This document shows positions 30,871-43,402 of a stretch of DNA of 64,000 bases, one piece after another (position 1 is the first letter of the stretch; every line of letters starts with the position of its first letter). The stretch comes from Diphasiastrum complanatum. Taxonomy: Eukaryota > Streptophyta > Lycopodiopsida > Lycopodiales > Lycopodiaceae. The position numbers were made by a program, and so were the translations under genes. The notes below the pieces were generated by a model. The model saw nothing but the letters and a program-made list of their open reading frames with translations. It searched no databases and was not told the DNA's origin. Where the stretch lies: positions 26,576,922 to 26,640,921 of the forward strand of contig CM055102.1 in assembly GCA_029204225.1 (NCBI GenBank). The letters run 5' to 3'.

Positions 30871-32345
30871 AGAAGATGCTTATTCTTTGGTAAGGCTTTA
30901 TTTAAAGATATCAATCACCATAGAATTTGTGGAACAACAAATCAACCAAATGATATCGAATTCCAATGTTTTCAATCTTGGAATTAAATATAGGATTGAG
31001 AGAACACAACTGATGCTATTACAATAGACGATAGTTAAATAATTTGTTTGAAGTTCAGTTCTTGTAGGAGAACTCTCAATCAAATGGCTTCTTTGGTTGC
31101 TTGTATTGCTACTACATTTTCGGCTTCAATTGAGAACAATGCAATCAACTTTTGTTTCTTGTTGTTCCAAGAAATTGGTGTACAAGATAGATAGAAGTAG
31201 TAACTAGAAGTAGACTTTCTAGTATCTAAGTCTCCTCCCCAATCTGAATCAGAATAGCCAAATAAGGACAATAAAATAGCAGTATTACCAAAATAGCAAA
31301 GAACTTGGTTCTTTGTTAATTGAATGTATTTCATCACTTGGTTGAGTGCTTTCCAATGTTGAAGTCCAAAATTCAACAGAAATAGTGATAATGTTCTTAT
31401 TATATATGACGTACCAAGTCTGGTGGACACCATTGCATATATGAATGAGTCGACAAGTGAGTGGTACGGATAGTTTTTCATGTTTGAAATTTCAGCAAGT
31501 ATCGAAGGACACATATCTTTGCTAAGTTTAAGTCCTAAATCCATTGGTGAATCAATCGGCTCTTATTCAAGCATTCCAAATTCCTCCATAATTTATTGTG
31601 AATTGGCCCTATTTTGAAGAATTTGAATGCCAAGCAGATAATTAAATGGTCCAAGTTCTGTCATGTCAAACTCAACTTGGTACTTTCGAGTAGTGAGGTA
31701 CTACTGCTTAAAAACACACAATCATCAACATAAAGAGCAATGATTATGTAATTTGGATGATCATATTTAATGTAGACATTCAAGTCAGCATCATATTAGT
31801 AAAAGACAAGTTGTAAAAGGTAATTAATAATTTGTTGAACCCAAGCCCTGTGTACTTATTTAAGCCCATAAGAGCTTTATGAATCTTAGAAATCTGATCT
31901 TGAAGACCTTCGATGACATGGCCTTTGGATTGTTGCATATAAATGTTTTCATGGATAAAACCATTTAAGAATACAATTTGTATCAATTAGATGTATTTCA
32001 AGGTCTTCTGCTACTACAACATATACAAGTTTAACATTAGAGCTAACGGTCTCTATGTAATCAATAGTTGTTAGTTGTGAGTAGCCTTTGGCTACAAGTC
32101 ATGCCCTCCATTTGGATATGGAGCCATCGAAATTATACTTCCTTGAGAAGATCCACTTGCATTCAATGATCTTCCTTTTAGTAGGGGTGTCAGCATCGCC
32201 AAGTGTAGATTTTAGATCCTACTGCATACGCCAAAAGGAGTGCTATAGAGCCAAACCACCCAACCAATTAGAACTGAAAGTCCTCAATCAGCTTCAACCC
32301 AAAGCCATGGGGACTAAATACAAGAGAGAAAAGATTTCTAGCAAT
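30871..32345 (-). mobile_element. Copia relic F: reverse transcriptase and RNase H
   Basis: Minus-strand parts: reverse transcriptase (about 31780-32180: FLNGFIHENIYMQQSKGHVI, IHKALMGLNKY) and RNase H (about 31080-31544: GYSDSDWGGDLDTRKSTSSY, TPISWNNKKQKLIALFSIEA). No LTR was identified. It stands tail to tail with relic D. Old and broken in many places. Confidence 0.85.
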
Positions 32346-32581
32346 TGAAAACCAAAAATTGAGTGTATAGGAGGGCAGTTTCTGTAGATATGTATAGATC
32401 TCTAGAGCCTAGAAATATCCCTTTTAGGACCATAATTTTCAACCAATTGCTTGTTTATCTCCCAACATGCATAAACTTTGATTCCATGTCAGTGCTCAAT
32501 GCATTGGGAAGCACAAAATCTATCTACTTAATTTACTGTGGCCGTTATGCATTAGATGGTCGTCCTTTTCAACTGTCAGTT

Positions 32582-32968
32582 TATGTACAAATTAGGTGAA
32601 CTGTCAATAACATACTTGAAGTCGTCTGATAGTGCATGGATCGACTTTTCCCTGATGAAGAAGAAGTCGACGAAGCTGAGTTAGTTGGTAGTTGATGAAA
32701 GGGTAAGTCGACGAAGTCAGACAAGTCGAATAAGTCGGTTGATCGATAGGATGGAGTTGAGTGAGTGTGAGTTGATGAAGTCGGTGGAGTTGATGGAGTT
32801 AGTTGAGTATTTACATGGAGAAGGCGAAGTTGATGAAGTCGGACTTCAAACTTCGATGACTTCGAAGTCGATGGAGTCGGACTTCGACTGACTAGGCCGA
32901 ACAATCTGACTTCATCATCAGAGAAAAGTCGATCCAAGACTTTATGGCAGTTCACCTACTTGTACATA
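32582..32968. repeat. Fold-back repeat with GTCGA-rich core
   Basis: The left arm (32582-32650) starts TATGTACAAATTAGGTGAAC and ends GATCGACTTTTC. The right arm (32933-32968) is its shorter inverted match (GAAAAGTCGATC ... GTTCACCTACTTGTACATA). The core is a degenerate array of AAGTCGA/GATGGAGT/GAAGTCGG words. An open frame through it on the minus strand is Ser/Thr-rich low complexity. No clear target duplication flanks it. Confidence 0.7.
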
Positions 32969-34703
32969 GTCTTTATTACTTAAAAGGTAGTTACCAACTA
33001 CAAGGTGGCTGTAATTAATTAAGTAGGTAGAAAAGTATTGACCTGAAAGACTTGAAAATATCTTGTAAATAAATATCTTTTCAATTAGTTATCTATATAG
33101 AGACGGAATCTCTAAAATATCTGCGCCTCACTGAATTGCGCTCATCAGCTTCATGCCCATGTACTCACCTTCTGATGTTTATCACGAGTACAATTTTACA
33201 CTATTGTTTTGTTCTATTGAACATTACTATTGTTTATTCATCTTGATTATTGTTGGAAACTGTTGCACTTCCGATCTACAACTGTCCGTTGTTCTACTTC
33301 CGCTGCTATCGCAATGATTTCCTACAACATCGTCTACAGAAAGCTAAGACTTTTCCTGGACTTGTCGAGTATGGTGCAGCCCTCTTTATCAAATTTGACC
33401 CTCTGACCAGAATCTGTGATTTTTCTTATCGAAAGTACATTCTTGGTAAGGTAAGGAACATGAAGAACATTGGACAACAACTTTACTTCACCCTTCTGGA
33501 ACTTGACTTTGACTATTCCTTCACCTTCGATAGAATGAGATGAGTTGTCTCCAAGTTGCACAACTCTGGAATGGGTGAATGGCTTGTAGTCCTAGAACCA
33601 GTCTCAATGGTGCGTCATGTGTTGAGTTTCTCCAGTCCAAATACCAGGAGTCAATATCATGATGCTCTCCAACCTTGGTCATGAAGGCTACTTCATCTTC
33701 CTCTTGTTGCTAGATTGCGTGATTGGTTGTAGCAACATTGGCTTGCTGCTGGAACTGCTTCTTCTTCTCGTTGTTGTACTTCAATGTTTGGCAGTCCTTG
33801 ATGAGATGACCAGTCCTCTTACAGTATTTGCTAAATAGTTTATGCATTGACTGGAATGATAAAGATCCTAAAGTTGATGGTGTGTTTGATACAGGTGGTT
33901 GCATATTGCTCCTCTTGTCAGTGTAGTCCGACTTTGTAGATCTCTTTGATCTAAAAAATGATTTTTCTTTGTGTATAGAGCTTGTGGATCCGATCCTGAG
34001 CCGGAGGAGGAAGCATTCCTTTTGATCTCTTCTTCTAGTAGCATCGAGATTACTCTTGATAGAGTAAGATGTTGTTGGATTAAATAGCCATAACCCAAGT
34101 TTCATAAGCATCAAGGAGACTCGATAGTAGACCATTACTGCATCTAAATCTTCAATGACTGATCCTGTTGCAATCATCTGTTCCATAAGGTAAAGTGTTG
34201 AGATGGCTCGAAACACTATTTGCATCAGACATTCTGAGAGTGAAAACTTTATTCCTCATACAAAGTTTGGAGGTGAGAGTTGCTAGGATGTCCCATGCAT
34301 CCTCGGCAGTTTGAGCAACATGTATGTGGCTGATCTGAGAGTCTTTGATATTGAGAGTGATAAAGACAAATGCCTTGCCATCCCTCTGTCTCCACTTGGT
34401 GATGTTGGTTGCATCAACCTCTGGTTTGACCTTAGTGCCATCAACGATGTCCCACAGTTCTTTGGCAAGTAGAACTAATCTCATCTTGAACTTCCATAGA
34501 TGGTAGTTCTCTCCGTCGAGTTTGTCAGTCATAGATGAACTAGAAGATGAATCCATTATGGTGCAGAGAGCGAGATCATTGGTAGAAACATCGATATCGG
34601 AATACTATGGGCTGCGCACTTGTTGAGATGAGATCTTCGTAGAAACAAGACTGATAAACTGCAACAGAAAATGTAGATTATTGAATCACCCGCTTTGATA
34701 CAA
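32969..34703 (-). mobile_element. Copia relic G: Gag, zinc knuckle, protease-region piece
   Basis: Minus-strand parts: Gag (about 34152-34556: TDKLDGENYHLWKFKMRLVL, DAWDILATL), zinc knuckle (CKRTGHLIKDC, near 33810) and a protease-region end (LGDNSSHSIEGEGIVKVKF, about 33334-33561). A primer-like site (plus strand GCTTTGATACAA, 34692-34703) sits right before a presumed LTR start, TGTCGAAAATTGG, at 34704. The Gag is of the same general type as that of relic J. It is broken and much reduced; 32969-33240 resembles LTR-type leader sequence but is unassigned. Confidence 0.8.
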
Positions 34704-34900
34704 TGTCGAAAATTGGTAGGTTATCATAAATGAGCCCTTATACCATGTCGAAAATCAGAGTCGGTGGAGTCGATGTCGAGTTGATGGAGTTAGTTGAGTA
34801 TATACATGGAGAAGTCAAAGTCGTTGGACTGCAAACTTCGATGACTTCAAAGTCGATGGAGTCGAACTTCGACTTTGAATTTTTCAGGATGCTCATTACT
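34704..34900 (-). repeat. Start of relic G's 5' LTR, GTCGA-rich
   Basis: Two starts TGTCGAAAAT.. occur (34704 and 34746). A 110-bp part (GATGGAGTTAGTTGAGTATA, ACATGGAGAA, GCAAACTTCGATGACTTC, AAGTCGATGGAGTCG) matches the core of the fold-back repeat at about 32765-32885. The outer LTR edge was not determined. Confidence 0.6.
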
Positions 34901-35679
34901 GAATGGATTTGGTCCTGAGCATTGAAATCCAACATGTTAATCACCATGCACTATTCCACATGTCCTAATTGGAGTGCATGGGTCCTCACAAGGTTATTAA
35001 TTATATTTATGACCTAGCTCAAAATGATGAGACATAACTAATAAACTTGTATATGAAAGTGCCAAATATCCATATCAATGTCTATTCTGAATCCTCTAAA
35101 CTGGACATGAACGTAACAGGTTATGTCCTCAAAACAAGAAAGAAAATTAGAATCTAATTCTTTAACTTTCAACTCCCAAAAATCATTATCCTTGGTTTGA
35201 CTTCAAATTTTGAATAAGTACTTAGCAATTTTTCAATTGTTTATCTCTACTCTTGAATACTATTTTATATTTCAAAAGTACACTAAGCGATGATTTTTTT
35301 AATTGGGTTTTATTCTCTCCAAAACCAATACAATCACATTTATGTAAATTCAGTTTACATGAAACACTATGTGAATCACTACCTTACATTGGAGATCAAA
35401 GTTCAAAAGTTAAAGATACAAATAAGTATAGTCAAAAACTATATACAGTATCTCATAGACAATTTCATAAATGCTTCTTGGTACAAATACCCTTAAAACG
35501 TCCAAAATTCTCAAGCATAACAATTCATCCTTCTAGAATCTCTAGGAGATTCATCAAGATCCAAATGATTTTAACTCAATTATCAATATTCCAGATTCTC
35601 ACTTGAGTTAAATGTCCCTATTTGTAGCATGTAATTCAAGAAAATAACAATCATCTGATCTCAATAGATTTGTTTGTCT
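34901..35679. other. Stretch without a recognised gene
   Basis: AT-rich; open frames here show no recognisable domain. Confidence 0.45.
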
Positions 35680-36010
35680 CCTTTACAATCGTACACAAGC
35701 ACTTAAAAATTATAGGTTGAAGTAGAATATCATCGAATATCATCCAACCATAAAGTGCTTTGTGAAGCTTGCATACTTTATCTTCATGTTCCTTCACAAC
35801 AAAGCCCTATGGTTGGACCGTATATACTTCCTCCTCTAGGTCACCATTCATAAATGCAGATTTTACATCCAATTGGTGGATCTTCCACCCAAAATAGGAT
35901 GCCAAGGCAACAATTAGGCGTAGCGTAGTCCACTTGGCTATTGGAGCAAACGTCTCCTCATAATCAATCCCCTTACTTTTCTCATAGCCTTTTTGTGAAG
36001 TTTTTAGCAC
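35680..36010 (-). mobile_element. Copia relic I: reverse transcriptase fragment
   Basis: On the minus strand: KGIDYEETFAPIAKWTTLRL, VALASYFGWKIHQLDVKSAF and MNGDLEEEVYTVQP, followed by VCKLHKALYG. This is the N-terminal and motif-A region of a Copia reverse transcriptase. No other part of this element was found. Broken. Confidence 0.88.
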
Positions 36011-36280
36011 TTGTGAACTTCACCACACACCCTACAGGATCTTACTGAGGTGTTGTGATTGCACAAGATTGATCAGAGAACAGAATACTTGAAAAATCTA
36101 TGGCAAGAGCACAATGGCATACATCTGACTGAAAAATCTAACTTCTTACTATGAGGAATGAATGTCAAAAATAATTCTAAGTGCTGAGTATGGGAAAAAC
36201 AGGCTGCTCTCAAGTAGAGAGAGAAAATCAATGATATAACACTCGGGTAGAGAGAGAATGAGTCCAAAATCTCATTATTC
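36011..36280. other. Short spacer between two Copia relics
   Basis: No feature was recognised between relic I and relic H. Confidence 0.4.
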
Positions 36281-37800
36281 ACAATATGGCAAAACATGCC
36301 ATTATTCATAAAGTGGTGGCAATGGGGTATCGAGATAGTAACTACAAAACCAGAAGAGTATGTTTAGCCACCTCAACAACATCACAGTCAGAATTGTGGC
36401 ACAAAAGGATGAGCCACTTGAACTACAGAAGTATGAGATTGATGGCTAAGTTGAAGATGGTAAGTGGATTACCAACATTACAGGATGATTACCATTCCAT
36501 TTGTGCGAGATGTGTAATGGGAAAACATCACAGAGAGAAATTCAAGAAAGGTGGAGTTGCAAGAACCAAAAAACCACTTGAACTTGTTCATAGTGATTTG
36601 TGCGGCCCAATGAAAACCATGTCAATAGGGGGAGCTCACTATTTTATGACATTTATAGATGATTACTCTAGGAGGACATGAATATATTTCTTGAAGAAGA
36701 AATTAGATGCTTTTGCTCGCTTCAAAGAATTCAAGGCTTTGATGGAGAACCAATTGGATGCACGAGTAAAAGCTTAGATCAAATAGAGGGGACGAATATA
36801 AATGATTTTGAAGACTTTTGCAAGCAACATGGCATCAAAAGACAATCTACTCAAACACGGATGCCGCATAGTAATGGTATAGCCGAAAGGAAAAACAACA
36901 CCATTATGGGAAGCGCACCGCTCCATGATGAAGCAATTGGGCTTACCAAACTCTTATTGGTTGGAGGCATGTAATGCAGCAACATTTATGTAAAATAGAA
37001 GTCCCACAAGTGTAGTTTCAAATGTGACTCCCGAAGAAGCTCTTATGGGAATGAAGCCTAGAATTGATAAATTTCGTGTCTTTGGATGTAAGGCATATGT
37101 ACACGTACCAAAGGAGAGCGAAGCAAACTTGATGCCAAATCAATCAAGTGTATCTTTGTTGGCTATGATGAGAGGACAAAGGCATACATGTGTTTTGATC
37201 TTGTGATGAATAAGATTACATTAGTGAAGATGTTATCTTTTATGAAATGCATAGATGTGATGAAGAAGAGCATGCAGGTGGTGATGATAGCATCAAAAGG
37301 CTTCTCACAATTTTGGAAGAAAATGAAGAAGAGTTCCATAGGATGTTGCACATGGGGATCAGGCTCGAGAAGAGGAACTTGAGAGAGCTCCACCCATTTA
37401 TGAGCCTAGGGGAAGGTATTTACAATAGGTGCAATGAAGGAAAAACTTGCTAGAAGTAAGAGACATTCCTTGGGACACGTACTCACCATGAAGTTTATCA
37501 CCAGAATTGAAGGTACCCAAATGGTACGCGAAAATTATGAATGATCCGAAAAAAAACCTGCTAGTTCGCAAGAGGAGGCGAGGAGATCAACACGGGAGAG
37601 AAAAGCTCCTGATCATTATCATGTAAATTATGACCTAATGAGCAACATTTTGAAATGATATGTGGGAATTAGTTGAACTTTCACCTAGAAAGAAACCGTT
37701 GACAATAAATGGGTGTATAGGAAGAAGTTTCATGTGGATGGCACAATTGAAAAGCATAAGGCACACTTAGTGGTAAAAGTGTGAAGATTAGTAAAATATT
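36281..37800 (+). mobile_element. Copia relic H: integrase region to start of reverse transcriptase
   Basis: Plus-strand parts: pre-integrase region (LWHKRMSHLNYRSMRLMAKL, CARCVMGKHHREKF), integrase core (LELVHSDLCGPMKTMSIGGA, FMTFIDDYSRRT, then HGIKRQSTQTRMPHSNGIAE), integrase C-terminal part (VTPEEALMGMKPRIDKFRVF) and the start of the reverse transcriptase (about 37660-37790: VDNKWVYRKKFHVDGTIEKH). LTRs were not identified. Broken, with several lesions. Confidence 0.87.
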
Positions 37801-38857
37801 ATCTTCCTATCTCAAGTTTTGGGGCCATGTCCATGGTTATTTCCATTGTAATCTATGTTGTACATAAAGGTATGTGAATTGGGCACTCGTTAAATATTAA
37901 GTACAAAGAGAACAACTTAAGTATTCACCATAGGGCTCGTAAAAGAATCAGCCCAATAACTCTAGAACTAGATCAAAAGTATTACTGTCGAACTTGGAAA
38001 GTAACCGTAAAATAACTACATAATTGGTATTTTAACTATTAATGATTAGAAACAAAATTCAAGCCTAAGATCCAATCTAAATAAAAAAAATTGCAATCAA
38101 AAGCCTACTATTTGTGATCAAACTAAGTAAATGTTTGAATCTAGATCTGATACCATGAAAAATGTTACATTTTAGGATCTCAAATGTTTCACAAAAAAAT
38201 AATTGAGCATTGAAAGTTGCAAAATCAACAAGACGGATCGAAACTAACACTCGATATTTAACTAAAAACCTTCTAGTTTGGCAATTACTTCTAAAACACC
38301 TCTAATTTCATGAAAATATTCTCATCATGACCTAAGCGGCATGTGTGAACAATAAATCACGTTCATTAACTTCATATCAAAGTATAAACTTCAAATATCA
38401 CTCAAAAGATGAAGCATCGACTCAGCCTTGAACACCAATGTTGGCAATCTCTCAAATTTTGCTTATTTCAAAAGTCTATACAATGGATTCCAATCAATGA
38501 GTAATAGATGAGCTCAGATATGAGGATTAGGGTAACATGACATTAAGCTTTGACTTAACCCTAGCCTCCAATTTCCTAATCATGCATGCTTATCTACTTG
38601 GTGGTTGGAGTTTGATGACTTATGTGGTTGGTGAAATCTTACCAAAAACTTCTAAAAGATAGGGACTTAACTTATAACTCAATGACAACCAAGAATCTTA
38701 TCTAAAAGTGAATTCGACTTCTAGTCACCACCTAAAAATGTACATGATAGTGACACACGATCATCCATAATGATGCCATGTGGCAAAAATCTATAAGCTA
38801 GACTTCTTATCATTTCAATATTGCATCCATCCACAACAACAATTGTGTTACAACATG
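37801..38857. other. Non-coding stretch with a possible LTR relic
   Basis: At 38144-38155 the plus strand reads GATCTGATACCA, one base from the complement of the iMet primer site, followed at once by TGAAAAATGTTACA. This may be the edge of a minus-strand LTR relic. No second LTR or coding part supports it, and nothing else is recognised here. Confidence 0.3.
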
Positions 38858-39904
38858 TGTTGAATTTATTCCTTCTCTCCCTAAAATCCCATAGTTAATC
38901 TAGATTCAGTCATGTTGCTGCATATTTACTGGCATTCTTGCATAGTCTATAGATTTACATGAGAATTGCAAATAGGTACCTATGCGACAATCAAACTATC
39001 GAAGAAAGTCAAATTATCAAAGGAGTATCGAGTGTCAACTACCGACAGACGCTCAAATGTTCGATTCGAACAACTATCAAATCGAGCATTTGAACCTTTG
39101 TCACCCTCAACTCCAGCAAATTCGACTCGACTCGAATCGACAATTGTCGACTGTCTAGCTAACGTGGTATCACACTAAATAAAGCTAGTCACCTATGTAA
39201 GCTACTTTTAGCAAGGTGCAATTGTTTTGACAATAATAGTAGCCACGATCACCACTTGTCCGAACAACGACAACCATGACTCTTGCCTACTTGGATAGTT
39301 ACATCCATGATCGCCGCCAAGATTCATATCAGACAACATAGCTCAATGTATCTATACATTTTTTATATATCTGAACAAATATACAACTTAACATCGGAAT
39401 TGGAATCTATCAATCAACAGATATAGTAGATGTTATTATATCAGTTAGATTCAGACGGAGAGTCAAAACAAGTTATTGAATGATCTTCAAATCATCGAAG
39501 CTGTTATAGAACCAGATTAGTTTTGAGTGCACAATTACCACTACAATTGCTTTGTGCTTGCCATTTCATCCGACTTGTACTTATTACTTTATGAATCAAT
39601 CCATTGTCTTATTGTGTTCAAATTTATGTCAGTATGAATGTATGATACACTGATTAACTCTTCTATTTGATATTGCTCTTGTATATAATTGTTTGAACTA
39701 CCTAATGCTTTCACAATCAATAGTCTAACGACTTTGTGTTTGTCTATGTAATCAATCATGTTGATTCTAATGACTTCAAAGTCGGAATTAAAGAGAATCA
39801 GGTGAGTCCTCTAACTCGACATTCTGGTTTGAATCTAATAGACATAGATCATGCACCAAGGGGAAAGGCTCATTCTGTAGAGCCCAACAATGATTTCTCC
39901 AACA
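38858..39904 (+). repeat. 5' LTR of Copia relic J
   Basis: 1047 bp with ends TGTTG...CAACA. In inverted orientation it matches 57613-58665 over its length (for example CATAGTTAATCTAGATT and AGTATCGAGTGT), at roughly 80-85 percent by eye. Confidence 0.88.
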
Positions 39905-41960
39905 TGGTATCAGAGCCTACAGGTATATGATCCCAATATCTGATATCATCATGCTATCAAAGGCATAGTTTCAAAGCTTGCTTGCTATCAGAAGCTTCTC
40001 TCATAACATGATTCTATTAAATCGATAGAATAATGGGCTTCTTGTTTTGATAATAGCACTAGATTCTATTGCATTCATAAGTTATTGATGGGTGTTAGAC
40101 TAACTATCAAAAGACTAACTTTCGTATGGATTCTCAAAGTAAGGTTGGCCTCAGCTTAGACAAGCTCGATGGATCCAACTACCATTTCTAAAAACTTAAG
40201 ATGAAAACTGTGCTAATGGCCAAGGAGTTGTATGATGTTGTCAAAGGTGTTGAAGCAAAGCTCGATGCAAACAACACAACTATCTCTAGATGGAAGCTAA
40301 AGGATGGCGAAGCCTTCACGCTGATCATCCTCAACATTTTAGATACTCAAATCAACAACGTCTCTAAAGCTCAGACATCGAAAAAAGTTAGTGATATTCT
40401 CAGCACATTGTATGATGTGAGCTCATTATGACTTCTAAACTACATCTTAAAAAAATTCTTCTCACTCAAAATGTTTAATGGTGATTCACTACATAATCAT
40501 ATAAACCAGTTCAAGAATCTCCTACATCAGATGGCAGCTATCGGGTCAGCTATCGACGATCAAGATGCAATTATGACATTGATATTGAGCCTGCCATTTA
40601 CATATGAAAACTGGGTTGATGATCATAACGACACACTCAGATCTAACTCTTTCTAGAGTAATCACTATGTTGTTGCAAGAAGACAATAAAAAAAATGGTT
40701 CTTCCAACTCTTCGAATACAGATTTGCATGCTCTGTACACAGACAGTGGCTCGAAAAAGCAGAAGAAGCAAAGCCTAAAATAGTTCAAGTCGAATCAGAG
40801 ACCAACTCAGAGTCAAGAACAGTCATCGAATCCACAAACAAAGAAGAAGATGTTCTGCAAGAACTACAAGCGCACTAATCATGAGATTCAAATTTGCAAG
40901 ATATTGAAAGCCAATAACAACAATAAAAAGCAATTGAATCAACAAGCGAATGCAATTGTAGAGACATCTAATGCCTCCAGTCAAGAAGTGGATGAAGATG
41001 CATTCATGATCAACTATCAGAAAGCATCAAACAACAATGCATGGTTTCTTAATTTTGGAGCCACTCAACACATGACCGGTCGTATCGACTGCTTTCAGTC
41101 CTATACGCCTTACAGTACCAAAAAGTATGTTCACCTCGGTGACAACAACACACATGTTATCGAAGGCAAAGGCACTCTAAGATTAAGCTTCCAAAATGAT
41201 TAATTGAAACTACTCTCTAAAGTCTTTTATGTACCAAATCTGCTATCTGTCAGTAAAATTTTTGAACTAGGATATACAGTAGAATTCAAATATGATCAAG
41301 GTAGAGTTGGCGATAGGACAAGTAAGATCCTTGCATTAGGAAAGAGACATTGATACTTATATAGACTAAGTCACTGTTACTCTACTACAAATCAAGCTCT
41401 GAATACTTTTATTCATATTAATAAAGGATTACTTTGGCATTATAGACTTGGTCACTTAAATCATGCATCTATTTTGAACATGTCCAAACAATTTATTGTA
41501 CTTGATCTCAACTATCTAGATAAAAAAGCTGAACTCTCTGTCTGCGAGAGTTGCATTATCAGAAAGCAAATTAGGATCTCTTTTAGATCAGTCATCAACA
41601 TGTAGCTAAAGACTTACTAGACATTGTTCATACAAACATATGTGGTCCAATGCAAACCTTGTCATTAGTAGGTGCCAGATTTTTCATTACCTTTATTGAT
41701 GAATATTCAAGAAGAACAACTATATATTTTATTAAGCATAAATCAAAGGCATTCAACCTCTTCAGAACATTCAAGAAGTAAGCTGGAACTAATCAAAGCA
41801 TTGAGGTCTGACAATGGTGGAGAGTACATCTTGACCGAATTCAAGGAGTATTGTCTTAGCCAAGGCATTGAATAACAATTCATCACTCCTTATTCGCCTC
41901 AGTCCAATGGATTTGTCGAGAGAAAGAACCAAACCTCAATTGAAAGTTCGCCTAAAAGCC
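38858..41960 (+). mobile_element. Copia relic J: full 5' LTR, primer site, Gag to integrase
   Basis: The LTR 38858-39904 (1047 bp) starts TGTTGAATTTATTCC and ends TTTCTCCAACA. The perfect iMet primer site TGGTATCAGAGC follows at 39905-39916. Parts: Gag (about 40120-40660: MKTVLMAKELYDVVKGVEAK), zinc-knuckle region (about 40850-40900), protease (AWFLNFGATQHMTGRIDCF, near 41040) and integrase (about 41600-41940: HTNICGPMQTLS, RSDNGGEYILTEFKEYC). Reverse transcriptase and the 3' LTR are not found before the phytochrome gene. Broken, many lesions. Confidence 0.9.
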
Positions 41961-42203
41961 TCTAAGGTAAAACACCTTATGAATTTTGGACATGCTCATA
42001 AAAATCCTCAACTACAAGCCAATTGCTGAAACTGACATCTTATCATTTCAATTTTATATCTTAAGCTTTAATGATTCAACATCCTCTAGAGTCTTAGTTA
42101 TAAATTTCAAATTTAGGACTTTATTCTACCCTTTTATCGACTTCATAAATAAAACCCGTCTGATTTTTTCTAATGAATTTTTTTTTATGAGCACCAAAGC
42201 CAA

Positions 42204-42575
42204 TGCTCAGAAAAATCGACAATCTATAGGAATGAAACCGACAAGTTTTGTCAAAAATGGATATCATAAAATGTCTGACAATTTTTTATATAAGCATATA
42301 TACCTTTTTATAAGTAAAAGTCTTCAAAAAATTAAGAAGTTGTACAAAATGTAGGGTTTTTTTTTTTTTGAATAAAGGAGTTTTTCCCAGCACTGCACTG
42401 ACCAGAGCTCTAAGCCTCTAGGGCAGTGCTTTGAAAAACCGGCAAACTATAGGAATTGACTGGCAAATTTTCTCAAGAACTGGCATCATAAAATGTTTGA
42501 CGATTTTTTATACAAGCATACATGCATTTTCATAAGAAAGTATTCAAAAAATTGAGAAGTTCTGTACAATGCAAG
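42204..42575. repeat. Imperfect direct duplication upstream of phytochrome
   Basis: A unit of about 150 bp (42204-42357) recurs at 42427-42574. It contains CTATAGGAAT, ATCATAAAATGT.TGAC, ATTTTTTATA.AAGCATA and CAAAAAATT.AGAAGTT. A smaller pair with GATAACTCAAAA.AGGTT follows at 42590-42650. Confidence 0.75.
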
Positions 42576-42893
42576 TTTTTTAGATAACTCAAAAGAGGTT
42601 TTCAAAAGCAATCTTTTTGAGGATAACTCAAAAAAGGTTCTAGGAGCAATCTTGTAGGGTACTCTAATGTAAATTATGAACACCCTTGTGCATCTATTCA
42701 TTAGTAGGTACATGGATAATGGATAATGTGTAATCCATTCCAACACAAACATAAAGTGGGAAAAGAAAAGAGAGTTTCCAATCCGGATTGTTATCCAGTC
42801 GTACACGGAGAGAGAGAGACAGGATGGAATAGCTATTTATGAATATATATTTCCATGCATAGTACATACAATATATATTGTGGACACTGTGAT

Positions 42894-43144
42894 CACGTGC
42901 CACCCCGGACCCCATCCACGTGGCACGACCTGCCCGCGAGGATTATGCCATGGCCCATGCCTGGCCCCATGCTCTCCTCGGGGGCCATGCCTACTAAATT
43001 GTCATGGTCTTTGGTCCGCTACAGCTGTCCCTTCAAAACTCGACACGTGTCTGTGAGCAGCATTTGTTTCGTGGACACGAGGTCGTTCACGTGGGCACAT
43101 CCAAATGGGCCCGCGGCATAGGGCGGGCTTAAATTTTTCACGTG
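42894..43144 (+). promoter_or_regulatory. Cluster of five perfect G-boxes (CACGTG) upstream of phytochrome
   Basis: CACGTG lies at 42894-42899, 42917-42922, 43044-43049, 43088-43093 and 43139-43144, that is 259-509 bp before the start codon. One is the extended palindrome-like CCACGTGGC. The surrounding 42890-43130 is notably GC-rich against AT-rich flanks. G-boxes bind plant bZIP (HY5, ABF) and bHLH (PIF) factors; a role in light or stress control of this gene is inference. Confidence 0.8.
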
Positions 43145-43253
43145 CTAAAAGCAAAATATAAAAAAAAACAATAAAATAATAAATAAATAAATATATATAT
43201 ATGTTTTGTGAGAGGAAGAAGAAGAAGAATATGATGGATCGGAACGCTGATTT

Positions 43254-43266
43254 GTTATATATAATG
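43254..43266 (+). promoter_or_regulatory. Putative TATA region of the phytochrome gene
   Basis: TTATATATAATGG lies about 140 bp before the ATG, downstream of the G-box cluster and a (GAA)n run. Transcription would start near 43290. A competing AT-rich (AT)n run lies at about 43190-43201. Position-based inference. Confidence 0.45.
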
Positions 43267-43402
43267 GAGCTTCGGTGATTAGGGTTAGCGAGCTGGTGGA
43301 TATGGATATGGATATGGGGATGGAGATGGAGATAAGATAAGGAGGAGGAAGAAAGGTGCCTGCCTTGTTGATCAGTCAGTCATTCCATCCTCGTTCTGAT
43401 TG

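Noticed and set aside
43400-43402. A start codon three bases before the phytochrome ATG
   Set aside because: The triplet is TTG; the ATG at 43403 gives the family N-terminus and is the normal choice in a plant nuclear gene.
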